Assembly: GCA_963666865.1 (NCBI GenBank)
Contig: OY763072.1
Span: 2,170,001-2,234,000, forward strand
Direction of reading: 5' to 3'
Source: Bin87 sp963666865
GTDB taxonomy: Bacteria; Chloroflexota; Dehalococcoidia; Lucifugimonadales; UBA3495
Length of the DNA stretch: 64,000 nt
In this document: piece after piece, positions 24,289 through 31,952 of the stretch
Layout: each line of letters starts with the position of its first letter
Numbering within the stretch: the stretch's first letter is position 1
Notes under the pieces: generated by a model
Databases searched by the model: none
Told to the model about the DNA's origin: nothing
Seen by the model: the letters and a program-made list of their open reading frames with translations, nothing else
Position numbers and translations under genes: made by a program

Positions 24289-24645
24289 ATGCAGCGCAGA
24301 AGCTTGAGAAACTACGGCATTGGACGCGACCAGATCCGCCAGGGCGGAGGCCGCGGCAATGGCAACGACCACTTCGACGAACTCATCGGCAGCACTGAGT
24401 TCTACGTCTATCAGACCCCGGGGCGGCGGGTGAAGGGATTCGACAGTTTGAAACTCTACGCCGAAGGCGAGGGCTGCGAACTGCTCTACACTGCCGACGC
24501 CCCGCCGGAGTTGGCCGACTACGAGACCTTGCGCATCACCCATCGACGCGCCGAACCGATACCCAACGCCGTCCTCAAGCGCGCCCATTCCTGGGCCCAC
24601 CGCAACAACTTCCTGCACAGCTTCTTCAAGCCGATGTATCGGTAG
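24289..24645 (+). CDS. Hypothetical 118-residue protein
   Basis: I do not recognise this family. The N-terminus is basic and glycine-rich (RRSLRNYGIGRDQIRQGGGRGNG). It is followed by a mixed region with FYVYQTPGRRVKGFDSLKLY and a C-terminus rich in His and aromatics (HSWAHRNNFLHSFFKPMYR). It looks soluble. The ribosome site is weak. The GTAGGGGCG palindrome lies just after its stop. Confidence 0.5.
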   Translation: MQRRSLRNYGIGRDQIRQGGGRGNGNDHFDELIGSTEFYVYQTPGRRVKGFDSLKLYAEGEGCELLYTADAPPELADYETLRITHRRAEPIPNAVLKRAHSWAHRNNFLHSFFKPMYR

Positions 24646-24657
24646 CCAGCGGCGTGG

Positions 24658-24685
24658 GTAGGGGCGAATAATTATTCGCCCCTAC
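24658..24685. repeat. GTAGGGGCGA...TCGCCCCTAC palindrome, copy 2
   Basis: Arms GTAGGGGCGAATA and TATTCGCCCCTAC around a short A/T centre. It lies between the hypothetical gene stop (24645) and the MidA gene start (24712). No T-run follows, so it is not a typical terminator. Confidence 0.85.
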
Positions 24686-24711
24686 ATGGCAGCGGTTAGG
24701 TATCGGCCGGC

Positions 24712-26016
24712 ATGAGCATTCCCACGGCGGCCGAGCGAGCCATCCGCCGCCAAATCGCGCGCCACGGGCCCATTACCTTCGCTGAGTACATGGCCCGTGC
24801 GCTGTACCGCCCCGGCGGGTACTATTTCCGCCATCACGCCGGAGCCGACTACTACACCAGCCCGCAAGTGCATCCGGCCTTCGGCGCGCTGCTGGCCGTG
24901 TACCTGTTTCACCTCTGGACGCTGCTGGATCGGCCCCGGACCTTCACCATAGTCGAGCCGGGCGCCGGCAACGGCCTGTTGTGCCGCGACATACTGACCG
25001 CTGCCGCCGGCCTGCCCGACGGTTTTCATGAGGCGGCCCGGTACATCGCCTGCGATTTACGCCCCATCGCCGGACGGGAGCGGGACGAAGCGCGGGCGCA
25101 ACGCATCGCGGCCAACGCTCTGCGCCTGCCCCTTCGCGGCGGCATCGGCTGCGTCATTTCCAACGAGTTGCTGGATGCCCTGCCGGTCCACCGGGTACGG
25201 ATGGCTGGAGGCCGGCTGCGCGAGCTATACGTGGACGTCGAGTCCGACGTGGCCGACGGATACGAAGGGCAGTTGGTGGAACGGCCCGGCGAACCGTCCA
25301 CACCGTTACTGGAGCGCCGGCTGGCGGAACTCGGCATGGAATTGGCTGACGGTCAGACTGCGGAAATCTGCCTGCTGCTGGAGGACTGGGCGTTGTCGGT
25401 GGCGTCGGTGTTGGACCGCGGTTTCGTGCTGACCATCGACTACGGACGCGGCGCCGCCAACCTGTACGATCCAGAACCGCGGCCTCACGGAACATTGGTC
25501 ACCTACCGCGCGCACCGGCAGACCGATTCGCCTCTGGAAGAAACCGGCCGGCAGGACATCACGGCCCAGGTCGATTTCACGTCGGCACAGGCGGCCGGTG
25601 AAAGCGCCGGCCTGGTCACTGTGGGCAACGTCGCCCAGGGAGCGTTCCTCTCCCGCCTCGGACTACAGGCGATCCGGCGGAACCACCCTCCGCCGGACCA
25701 ACCCGCGAGCGGTTGGATCACGCTGCCCGTCGATCCCAACGGCCTGCCGCCGGACTCCGTGCCGGAACCGTTTATCTCCGGCACGGACAACGGGCGCGAA
25801 TGGCTCACCGGATTGACGCATCTGGCTCGGCCGGGCGGACTGGGAGATTTTCGTGTCCTCGTTCAGGCGAAGGGCGTTCCGACGGAGCGAGCCGCCGCCG
25901 CCCTGTCATGGCTGGATGGCGAGCTGGCGAGCCACGGCTATTCCCCGGCGGAACTGGCCGCAATGATCCCGGCTGACGCGCTGCGGTTGGGGCCGGAGCA
26001 TTTCCGGTTCGGTTAA
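24712..26016 (+). CDS. SAM-dependent methyltransferase, MidA/NDUFAF7 family
   Basis: This 434-residue protein matches the MidA / NDUFAF7 group (PF02636). Evidence: GPITFAEYMARALYRPGGYY and DYYTSPQVHPAFGALLA at the N-terminus, a SAM-binding EPGAGNGLLCRDIL motif near residue 83, and ISNELLDALPVHRV near residue 148. In mitochondria the family methylates an arginine of the complex I subunit NDUFS2; bacterial substrates are largely unknown. It precedes the CoA transferase gene by 49 bases. Complex I genes are not in this window. Confidence 0.88.
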   Translation: MSIPTAAERAIRRQIARHGPITFAEYMARALYRPGGYYFRHHAGADYYTSPQVHPAFGALLAVYLFHLWTLLDRPRTFTIVEPGAGNGLLCRDILTAAAGLPDGFHEAARYIACDLRPIAGRERDEARAQRIAANALRLPLRGGIGCVISNELLDALPVHRVRMAGGRLRELYVDVESDVADGYEGQLVERPGEPSTPLLERRLAELGMELADGQTAEICLLLEDWALSVASVLDRGFVLTIDYGRGAANLYDPEPRPHGTLVTYRAHRQTDSPLEETGRQDITAQVDFTSAQAAGESAGLVTVGNVAQGAFLSRLGLQAIRRNHPPPDQPASGWITLPVDPNGLPPDSVPEPFISGTDNGREWLTGLTHLARPGGLGDFRVLVQAKGVPTERAAAALSWLDGELASHGYSPAELAAMIPADALRLGPEHFRFG

Positions 26017-26065
26017 TCCCCGATGCTATAATCGGCTGGCACATTACCGAACCTGGAGTAAAGCC

Positions 26066-27331
26066 ATGCCCGGCCCTCTCGACGGCATCAACGTCGTGGA
26101 GTTTTCCACGATGATCGCCACGCCCACCGCCGGTATGCTGCTGGCCGACATGGGCGCCAACGTCATCAAAGTGGAGCCGCCCTGGGGCGACCTCTGGCGG
26201 TATGCCCAGGCTGTCATCCCCACCGACGGCCGGCCTTTCATGGCCTACAACCGGGGCAAGCGCTCCATGACCCTGAACCTGACCAAACCGGACGCGGCCG
26301 ACGTGGTGCGCCGCCTCACCGAGCAAGCCGACGTGGTGTTGGCCAACAACCGGCCCGACGTGGCGGGACGCCTCGGGATCGACTACGAGACCCTTTCCGC
26401 CATCAACCCCCGCATCATCTACTGCGAAGGTTCGGCCTTCGGGCACGACGGCCCCGACGCCTACCGCCCCGGCTACGACATCATCATCCAGGCTATGTCG
26501 GGCATCGCCACCGCCGAGGGCAAGATCGCGGGCGGCGTACCCCAGCACATCGTGTCCAGCCCCCTGGTGGACACCGCCTGCGGGCTGGCCCAGGCCTGGG
26601 CCGTCTGCGGCGCGTTGTTCGCCCGGGAGCGCAACGGCGGCAAAGGACAGAAGCTGGAGGCGTCCCTCCTCGGCGTCAGCCTGCTGATGCTGGGGATGCG
26701 TTTCGTCCGCATTGATGACCTGGACAAGGAACCCCACGCCCAGATAATGGATTCGGTGAACGCCATGCGCGCCGCCGATACGCCCTATCCCGACCTGCTG
26801 GAAGTCTATGAATCCCAGCACTTCCAATCTCCCGGCAACATCTACTATCGTTTCTTCCAGACCGCCGACGGGATGATCGTCGTCGGTTGCTTGAACGCCG
26901 CCCTGCGCCAGAAGCTCCTCGGCGTCATCGACCTCCACGACATCCGCTTTGACGAGGGCTACGACCAGTATTCCCAGGAGGCCGCCGAGTTCGGCGCCCA
27001 ACTCACCGCCGACGCCGAGGCCATCTTCCGCGCCAAGACTAACGAGGAATGGCTGGCCCTGCTGGACGCCGCCGGCGTCCCTGCCGGCCCGGTGCGCTTC
27101 GTGGAAGAGCTGTTCGAGCATCCCCAGGTGGAGGCCAACAACCTGGCCATCGATGTACAGCACCGCGACCTCGGCGCCGTCCGCATGGCCGGCCCCCCGG
27201 CCACCTTCACCGACACCCCGCTGCAACCGGGCAACCTGCCGGCCCTGGGCGAGCACACCGACGAGGTGCTGGCGGAGTTGGGCTACGCGGCGGACGAAAT
27301 CGGACAGTGGCGCAGGGAGGGGGTACTGTAG
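26066..27331 (+). CDS. CaiB/BaiF family (class III) CoA transferase
   Basis: This 421-residue enzyme transfers CoA between carboxylic acids. The N-terminus shows the family pattern: PLDGINVVEFSTMIATPTAG, LLADMGANVIKVEPP, and FMAYNRGKRSMTLNL. The catalytic Asp is expected in the VDTACGLAQAWAVCGALF region, most likely the Asp of SSPLVDTA near residue 170. Length is normal (about 400). Substrate cannot be assigned; formyl-CoA, carnitine and succinyl-CoA types look alike. The ribosome site TGGAGT lies before the ATG. Confidence 0.9.
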   Translation: MPGPLDGINVVEFSTMIATPTAGMLLADMGANVIKVEPPWGDLWRYAQAVIPTDGRPFMAYNRGKRSMTLNLTKPDAADVVRRLTEQADVVLANNRPDVAGRLGIDYETLSAINPRIIYCEGSAFGHDGPDAYRPGYDIIIQAMSGIATAEGKIAGGVPQHIVSSPLVDTACGLAQAWAVCGALFARERNGGKGQKLEASLLGVSLLMLGMRFVRIDDLDKEPHAQIMDSVNAMRAADTPYPDLLEVYESQHFQSPGNIYYRFFQTADGMIVVGCLNAALRQKLLGVIDLHDIRFDEGYDQYSQEAAEFGAQLTADAEAIFRAKTNEEWLALLDAAGVPAGPVRFVEELFEHPQVEANNLAIDVQHRDLGAVRMAGPPATFTDTPLQPGNLPALGEHTDEVLAELGYAADEIGQWRREGVL

Positions 27332-27338
27332 TCCGTCT

Positions 27339-27608
27339 ATGCCGGAATACACGTGGGACGATGATAAGAACGAATGGCTACGACGCAATCGGGGCCTGTC
27401 TTTCGACGATGTGGTGTACCATATAACCCATGGGGGGCTTCTGGCTGACATACCGCACCCCAACCAGGTGCGACATCCCGACCAGCGCCTGTACGTCGTC
27501 CGAATAGAGGATTACGCCTACCTGATTCCTTTTTATCGTGACGGCGACGTTGAATCTTTGAGGACGGTATATCCAAGCCGAAAATATACCCGTGCTTATA
27601 TCAGATAA
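27339..27608 (+). CDS. Toxin-like protein (BrnT/DUF4258-like)
   Basis: This 89-residue protein reads YTWDDDKNEWLRRNRGLSF, a start common to BrnT-like small toxins (W-D-x-x-K-N...R-G-h-S-F-E-D-h-V). It continues with PHPNQVRHPDQRLYVV and a C-terminal TVYPSRKYTRAYI, conserved in a small family found next to short acidic partner proteins. BrnT toxins are ribonucleases; activity here is inferred. The ATG is eight bases after the CoA transferase stop. The next gene begins 14 bases later and has the features of the cognate antitoxin. Confidence 0.65.
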   Translation: MPEYTWDDDKNEWLRRNRGLSFDDVVYHITHGGLLADIPHPNQVRHPDQRLYVVRIEDYAYLIPFYRDGDVESLRTVYPSRKYTRAYIR

Positions 27609-27621
27609 TCGGAGGCGACAA

Positions 27622-27927
27622 TTGGGCGGCAGCGAAAATAAAATTGACCCGACATCAGATGCGCCGTTGACCGATGAGGAATTCGATGCCTGGTGGCCTT
27701 TCAGCGATGACGACCTGGACGACTACGAACGGGAGATTGAGGAAGCCCTGCGTGTTGACGATTGGGTCCCACCACCTCATCTGGAAGAGGAACGCCGACA
27801 GGCCCGTATGAGAGTACGACGTTTCCTGGCTGAAAAGTACCCGGATGGCATCCCGGGAGGCAAAGTCGCTGAAGCCGGGTCGCCCGGCCAACTCGACCTT
27901 GACGCAACCGCCGACGATGACGACTAG
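27622..27927 (+). CDS. Antitoxin-like acidic protein
   Basis: This acidic protein of about 101 residues has a central helix (DDLDDYEREIEEALRVDDW) followed by a basic helix (LEEERRQARMRVRRFLAEKY), as in short antitoxins that follow DUF4258-like toxins. I favour the TTG start at 27622 because GGAGG lies six bases before it; a GTG at 27592 would overlap the toxin. The stop is directly followed, with no spacer, by the ATG of the methyltransferase-nuclease gene. The acidic tail DATADDDD is notable. Confidence 0.6.
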   Translation: MGGSENKIDPTSDAPLTDEEFDAWWPFSDDDLDDYEREIEEALRVDDWVPPPHLEEERRQARMRVRRFLAEKYPDGIPGGKVAEAGSPGQLDLDATADDDD

Positions 27928-29412
27928 ATGACCACCAGTCGGACATCCCCCAACCGCCTCTACTTCGGCGACAACCTGGACATCATCCGGGAGCATGTCG
28001 CCGACGGCAGTGTTGACCTCATCTACCTGGACCCACCCTTCAACTCCAACGCCAATTACAACGTCCTATTCAGAGAGCCCAGCGGCGAACCGTCCGCGGC
28101 GCAGATTACGGCCTTTGAGGACACTTGGCATTGGGGCCTGGAATCGGAGGCGGCCTACCGCGCCGTAGTCACCGACGGGCCGGAAAAACTTGGTAACTTG
28201 CTCCAGGCACTTCGGTCATTTCTGGGTCAGAATGACATGATGGCGTACCTGTCCATGATGGCGCCGCGCATCGCCGAACTGCACCGCGTCCTCAAACCCA
28301 CCGGTAGCATCTACCTGCACTGCGACCCCACCGCCAGCCACTACTTGAAACTGCTGATGGACGCCGTGTTCGGAAACCGGAACTTCTGCAACGAAATCAT
28401 CTGGCACTATCGGAAGTGGCCCACTGGCAAATATACGTTCCAGAGAAATCACGACGTGATACTGTTCTACGCGCGTTCTCCAGGCCGGTCTCGCACGTTC
28501 AATCAGCTTTACATGGAACGCGCTCCGTCAACGTTGAAAAGGTTCGGCAACGCCAAAATCGTATCGGGACATGACGCCCAAGGCCAGCGCGTACCTTCGC
28601 GGGTCGAACTTGAGGAATCTGCCGGAGTCAGACAAGATGACGTATGGGAAATTCCGCGTGTAGCGCCGATTAACCAACTGTTTCCCACGCAGAAACCCGA
28701 AGCCTTGCTGGAGCGCATCATCAACGCCAGCAGCAATGAGGGCGACGTGGTGCTGGACCCATTCTGCGGCTGCGGTACCGCCACCGTCGCCGCCGAACGG
28801 CTCAACCGCCGCTGGGTCGGCATTGATATTACCCACCTGGCAATGTCCCTGATGCGCCACCGCCTGCACGACACCTTTGGCGACGACCTGCGGCCCTACG
28901 AAGTGGTGGGCGTACCCCAGGACCTGGCCAGCGCCGACGCTCTGGCGCGCCACGACCGCTACCAGTTTGAATGGTGGGGCGTCAGCCTGGTGGACGCCCG
29001 GCCGGCCAAAGACAAAAAGAAGGGCGCCGACGCCGGCATCGACGGCGTCATCAACTTCTTTGACGACAACAGCGGCAAAGCCAAGCGCGTCGTCGTGCAG
29101 GTCAAAAGCGGGAGCGTCAACCGGGGGATGATTGCCACCCTCAAAGGCGACATGGAGCGGGAAAAGGCGGAAATCGGGCTGTTTATTACATTGAACGAGC
29201 CAACGCGCCCAATGCAGCAGGAGGCCGCGTCGGCCGGTTTCTACACTCCCGAGCACTATCCCGACCACCAGTATCCACGCCTGCAAATCCTCACCGTAGC
29301 CGACCTGCTCGGCGGAGCAGAGGCGCAATACCCTCGCGTAGCGCCGCCGGCCACCTTCCGGCAAGCTCCTCGCCGTCGCCGCAACCCGGGCCGTCAGAGC
29401 AACCTAGTCTGA
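27928..29412 (+). CDS. DNA methyltransferase fused to Mrr-like endonuclease domain
   Basis: This 494-residue protein starts with a beta-class DNA amino-methyltransferase. Motif IV DPPFNSN is at residues 35-41 and the SAM-binding motif DPFCGCGTA at 277-285, with TQKPEALLERII before it. Residues 350-450 look like a restriction-endonuclease fold: GADAGIDGVINF, then VVVQVKSGSVNRG with Gln391 and Lys393 as the (D/E/Q)xK part. It may therefore both modify and cut DNA at a site that cannot be read from sequence. No separate specificity or restriction gene follows. Fused MTase-nuclease proteins of this kind occur in Chloroflexota and other phyla. It is cotranscribed with the toxin/antitoxin-like pair. 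Confidence 0.85.
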   Translation: MTTSRTSPNRLYFGDNLDIIREHVADGSVDLIYLDPPFNSNANYNVLFREPSGEPSAAQITAFEDTWHWGLESEAAYRAVVTDGPEKLGNLLQALRSFLGQNDMMAYLSMMAPRIAELHRVLKPTGSIYLHCDPTASHYLKLLMDAVFGNRNFCNEIIWHYRKWPTGKYTFQRNHDVILFYARSPGRSRTFNQLYMERAPSTLKRFGNAKIVSGHDAQGQRVPSRVELEESAGVRQDDVWEIPRVAPINQLFPTQKPEALLERIINASSNEGDVVLDPFCGCGTATVAAERLNRRWVGIDITHLAMSLMRHRLHDTFGDDLRPYEVVGVPQDLASADALARHDRYQFEWWGVSLVDARPAKDKKKGADAGIDGVINFFDDNSGKAKRVVVQVKSGSVNRGMIATLKGDMEREKAEIGLFITLNEPTRPMQQEAASAGFYTPEHYPDHQYPRLQILTVADLLGGAEAQYPRVAPPATFRQAPRRRRNPGRQSNLV

Positions 29413-29428
29413 TCCACTGGGCCAAAAC

Positions 29429-29456
29429 GCAGGGGCGACCGGTCGGTCGCCCCTGC
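29429..29456. repeat. GCAGGGGCGACC...GGTCGCCCCTGC palindrome, copy 3
   Basis: A GACC-type member of the GTAGGGGCG palindrome family, 16 bases after the methyltransferase stop. It could act as a hairpin at the transcript end but lacks a T-run. Confidence 0.8.
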
Positions 29457-29485
29457 AATCCTTGCGAGGTATTCCCGCTGTCGCC

Positions 29486-29707
29486 CTACCGCTCCGGCAC
29501 GAAGCTGTAGTAGCGGACGCCGACCATGGGGATGCCATAGGCGAAGTTGGTCAGCGGCAGGTCAGGCTCACGCTCCGGGCTTGGGTCAACGGCCGGTGCT
29601 CCGTACTCGTTGAGCAGTCCTTCCATGTCCCGCTCAACTTTCTCGCGCAAGAGGCAAGTCTCGCGGTTGGTGTCGTTGACCAAGTTGCGTTCGTTTATCG
29701 TAACCAT
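29486..29707 (-). CDS. 73-residue small protein, paralogue A
   Basis: This protein starts MVTINER and ends AYGIPMVGVRYYSFVPER. It is a close paralogue of the protein at 29869-30090, with the same length and the same blocks: NxR...LL, VExDMxxLLxEYGA, PER, and AYGIPMxGVRYY. It has a strong ribosome site (GGGAGGAAG) and its own promoter. No known family is recognised. The predicted helical front and conserved aromatic C-terminus could fit a modified-peptide precursor or a small binding protein; no modifying enzyme is adjacent. Confidence 0.7.
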   Translation of the reverse strand: MVTINERNLVNDTNRETCLLREKVERDMEGLLNEYGAPAVDPSPEREPDLPLTNFAYGIPMVGVRYYSFVPER

Positions 29708-29760
29708 CGTTTCTTCCTCCCTTCCTTGATGCGGATTACATCAACATTGATATAGTATGT

Positions 29761-29789
29761 ATCATACCTGATTATTCGTTTTCCGTCAA
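29761..29789 (-). promoter_or_regulatory. Sigma-70 promoter of small-protein gene A
   Basis: On the minus strand TTGACG (29789-29784) and TATGAT (29766-29761) are separated by exactly 17 bases. An imperfect inverted repeat TGATA...TATCA (29748-29764) overlaps the -10 and the predicted start of transcription, a possible operator. Confidence 0.7.
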
Positions 29790-29868
29790 GAATCTGGCGT
29801 CAACCCGATAAAACAGGGCGACCGATGGGCCGCCCCGGGTGCATCACCTTGGTAACCACGCAGAGCAG

Positions 29869-30090
29869 CTAGCTCTCCGGAACGTAAGTGTAGTAGCGCA
29901 CGCCGGCCATGGGGATGCCGTAAGCCATGGCGGGCGGCGGGATGTGCTTGACCCGTTCCGGCGCGCTGTCCTCCATGCGGGCGCCGAACTCGGTGAGGAT
30001 GTCAGACATGTCCTGCTCAACCCATTGGGTCAGCAACCCGGAACGGTTATCAGTGTCGGCGGTGATTGGGCGCTCGTTGACGGTAACCAT
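29869..30090 (-). CDS. 73-residue small protein, paralogue B
   Basis: This protein starts MVTVNERPI and ends AYGIPMAGVRYYTYVPES. I use the ATG at 30090, with GGAGGAGG five to twelve bases upstream; a start at 30111 would place that ribosome site inside the gene. It is paralogous to the gene at 29486-29707 over its full length, and the promoter regions are similar too. The two therefore arose by duplication of a whole transcription unit. Function is unknown. The best conserved part is the last 20 residues, with Tyr, Gly, Pro and aromatic residues. Confidence 0.7.
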   Translation of the reverse strand: MVTVNERPITADTDNRSGLLTQWVEQDMSDILTEFGARMEDSAPERVKHIPPPAMAYGIPMAGVRYYTYVPES

Positions 30091-30130
30091 CGTTGCCTCC
30101 TCCTTCCTCACGGGGTTTGCGCTGCATCAT

Positions 30131-30151
30131 TGATACGGATGCTATGTATCA
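30131..30151. promoter_or_regulatory. Inverted repeat at promoter B (possible operator)
   Basis: TGATAC (30131-30136) and GTATCA (30146-30151) form a perfect six-base inverted repeat with nine bases between. It overlaps the -10 and start region of the small-protein B promoter. A weaker version is at the same place in promoter A. Confidence 0.45.
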
Positions 30152-30176
30152 TATTAGGCGATAACGACTATGTCAA
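30148..30176 (-). promoter_or_regulatory. Sigma-70 promoter of small-protein gene B
   Basis: On the minus strand a consensus TTGACA (30176-30171) is followed after exactly 17 bases by TATGAT (30153-30148). This is close to ideal, so the gene should be strongly expressed unless repressed. Confidence 0.75.
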
Positions 30177-30202
30177 CCGGCGAAAAATCCAATTTAGATA
30201 CG

Positions 30203-30228
30203 GTATATTATCATTCGCCATAATATAC
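30203..30228. promoter_or_regulatory. Perfect 9-bp inverted repeat in divergent region
   Basis: GTATATTAT-N8-ATAATATAC lies between the divergent promoters of small-protein gene B and the SWIM gene. Its A/T richness contrasts with the GC-rich surroundings. It could be a regulator binding site for one or both genes. Confidence 0.5.
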
Positions 30229-30240
30229 GTCGCCGTCGTA

Positions 30241-30270
30241 TTGACCCGCCCGCCCCGTTGCCAGTACCAT
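30241..30270 (+). promoter_or_regulatory. Possible promoter of the SWIM gene
   Basis: TTGACC (30241-30246) and TACCAT (30265-30270) are 18 bases apart, about 54 bases before the SWIM gene start. The match is moderate. Confidence 0.35.
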
Positions 30271-30323
30271 TTAGCCACCGGGCGGGTATGCGATCCTGCC
30301 CCGAAAACACTACGGGGGTTGAA

Positions 30324-30566
30324 ATGACTTCGAGCTACATCGGCAAGGTTGACAAGGCGCGGAAATACGCCGAAGAACCGGGGCGGGTGAACATTCACAC
30401 CTTCGAAGCCTCATTCGTCGGCAACCATAACACCTACCGGGTCGCGTACCACGGCGGCGATTGGCGCTGCGAGTGCGCGTTTTTCCGCACCCGGGGGATC
30501 TGCAGCCACATCATGGCCTTGCAGCGCATGCTCGATGAGATGCTGACGGGAAACGCCGCCGACTAA
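30324..30566 (+). CDS. SWIM zinc-finger protein
   Basis: This 80-residue protein contains a SWIM zinc finger: Cys-Glu-Cys, eight residues, then Cys-Ser-His (CECAFFRTRGICSH), preceded by the usual beta strands (YRVAYHGGDWRCEC). SWIM domains bind DNA or proteins in SWI2/SNF2, MuDR and other proteins; here the domain stands alone. I start at the ATG at 30324, with GGGGG upstream; an earlier start would cross the predicted promoter. It is divergent from the duplicated small-protein genes and shares the inverted-repeat region with them. Confidence 0.75.
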   Translation: MTSSYIGKVDKARKYAEEPGRVNIHTFEASFVGNHNTYRVAYHGGDWRCECAFFRTRGICSHIMALQRMLDEMLTGNAAD

Positions 30567-30651
30567 CCGCCCGGACACCACCCGGATACAAAGCTGTCGG
30601 AGCGCGGTGACGACTCCGGCAGTTTGCGTTTTCCGGCAGTCAACGCCGCAG

Positions 30652-31926
30652 TCAGTCTTCATAACGACGGAAAACCAGGCAGGCGTTTTGGCCGCCAAAT
30701 CCGAAGGCATTGGACAGGACCACCGCCACGTCGGCAGCTCTGGCCTGATTGGGCACGTAGTCCAAATCGCACTCTGGGTCGGCCGTTTCCTGATTGACCG
30801 TCGGGTGGATACGCTGGTCCACGATGGTCTTAACGCACGCCACGGCCTCCAACGCTCCCGACGCTCCCAGGGCGTGTCCAATCATCCCCTTGGTGCTGCT
30901 CACCGGGACCCGGTAAGCGGCTTCCTCGAACAGACGCTTAATGGCCACCGTCTCCACTGCATCGTTCAAAGGCGTGGAGGTGCCGTGAGCGTTGATGTAG
31001 TCCACATCCCCGGTGGATAACCCCGCATCGGCCAGGGCGTCGGACATCGCCCGGGCCGCGCTGGCGCCAGTCTCCTGGGGCTGCACCAAATGCCCGGCGT
31101 CGGCCGTTGCGCCAAACCCGGCCACTTCGCAAAGGATGTCGGCGCCGCGTGATTTGGCCCGTTCCAGTTCTTCCAGGACGAGGATGCCGGCCCCTTCCGC
31201 CGGCACGAACCCGTCCCGTTCTGCGTCAAAGGGTCGGCTGGCCCGGTGCGGTTCGTCGTTGCGGGTGCTGAGGGCGCGCATCACGGCGAACCCGGCCAAA
31301 CCCAACTGGCTGATGCCGGCTTCAGCCCCACCGGTGAGCATCACGTCGGCGACGCCGTGACGAATGGCCTGCAGGGCTTCGCCGATGGCGTTGTTGGACG
31401 CGGCGCAGGCGGTGGTTGACGTAGAGTTGTAGCCGTGCGCTCCCACGTACTGGCTCACGTTAGCCGCCCCCATGTTGGGCAAGATCATGGGGAAGAAGAA
31501 GGGAGACATTCTCATGCCGCCACGGTCGGCCAGGATGCGGCAGTTCTCCTCCAAAGTGGGGAACCCGCCATTGCCGTTGCCCAGCAACACGCCCACGCGG
31601 TAGGGGTCCTCCCGCTTCATGTCCAGTCCGGCATCGGGGACTGCCTGCAACGCCGCGGCCACGGCCATTTGGGAAAACCGGGCCATCCGTCGGGCTTCGC
31701 GGCGGGGAATGAAATCCTCCGGGTCAAAATCGTCGGCCTGCCCGGCGATCTGGCAAGGATAATCCGTAGGGTCGCACAAGGTCATCGGCCCGATCCCGGA
31801 TACTCCGGCCACCAGGTTGGCCCAGAAATCATCAGGCGTCAGTCCCAGCGGGGTGATGGCGCCCAACCCGGTGACCACTACGCGCCGGCGCGGGCGGTCT
31901 GTTCCAACTCCGTTGTCCATTATCAT
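30652..31926 (-). CDS. fabF: Beta-ketoacyl-ACP synthase II (FabF), copy 1
   Basis: This 424-residue condensing enzyme extends acyl-ACP with malonyl-ACP in fatty acid synthesis. The Cys-His-His triad is visible: Cys174 in TTACAAS, His314 in NAHGTSTPLND and His351 in GHALGASGALE. The C-terminal SNAFGFGGQN loop is also typical. It follows folC by 26 bases and is the last gene of the SDR-folC-fabF operon. A second FabF is encoded at 37386-38645. Confidence 0.93.
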   Translation of the reverse strand: MIMDNGVGTDRPRRRVVVTGLGAITPLGLTPDDFWANLVAGVSGIGPMTLCDPTDYPCQIAGQADDFDPEDFIPRREARRMARFSQMAVAAALQAVPDAGLDMKREDPYRVGVLLGNGNGGFPTLEENCRILADRGGMRMSPFFFPMILPNMGAANVSQYVGAHGYNSTSTTACAASNNAIGEALQAIRHGVADVMLTGGAEAGISQLGLAGFAVMRALSTRNDEPHRASRPFDAERDGFVPAEGAGILVLEELERAKSRGADILCEVAGFGATADAGHLVQPQETGASAARAMSDALADAGLSTGDVDYINAHGTSTPLNDAVETVAIKRLFEEAAYRVPVSSTKGMIGHALGASGALEAVACVKTIVDQRIHPTVNQETADPECDLDYVPNQARAADVAVVLSNAFGFGGQNACLVFRRYED

Positions 31927-31952
31927 CCTGATTCCAGCAGTTGGCGGCCCGG

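Noticed and set aside
24658..24685. GTAGGGGCG palindrome as a transcription terminator
   Set aside because: It forms a strong hairpin but no T-run follows on either strand, and copies lie in varied places, so it is better described as a dispersed repeat.
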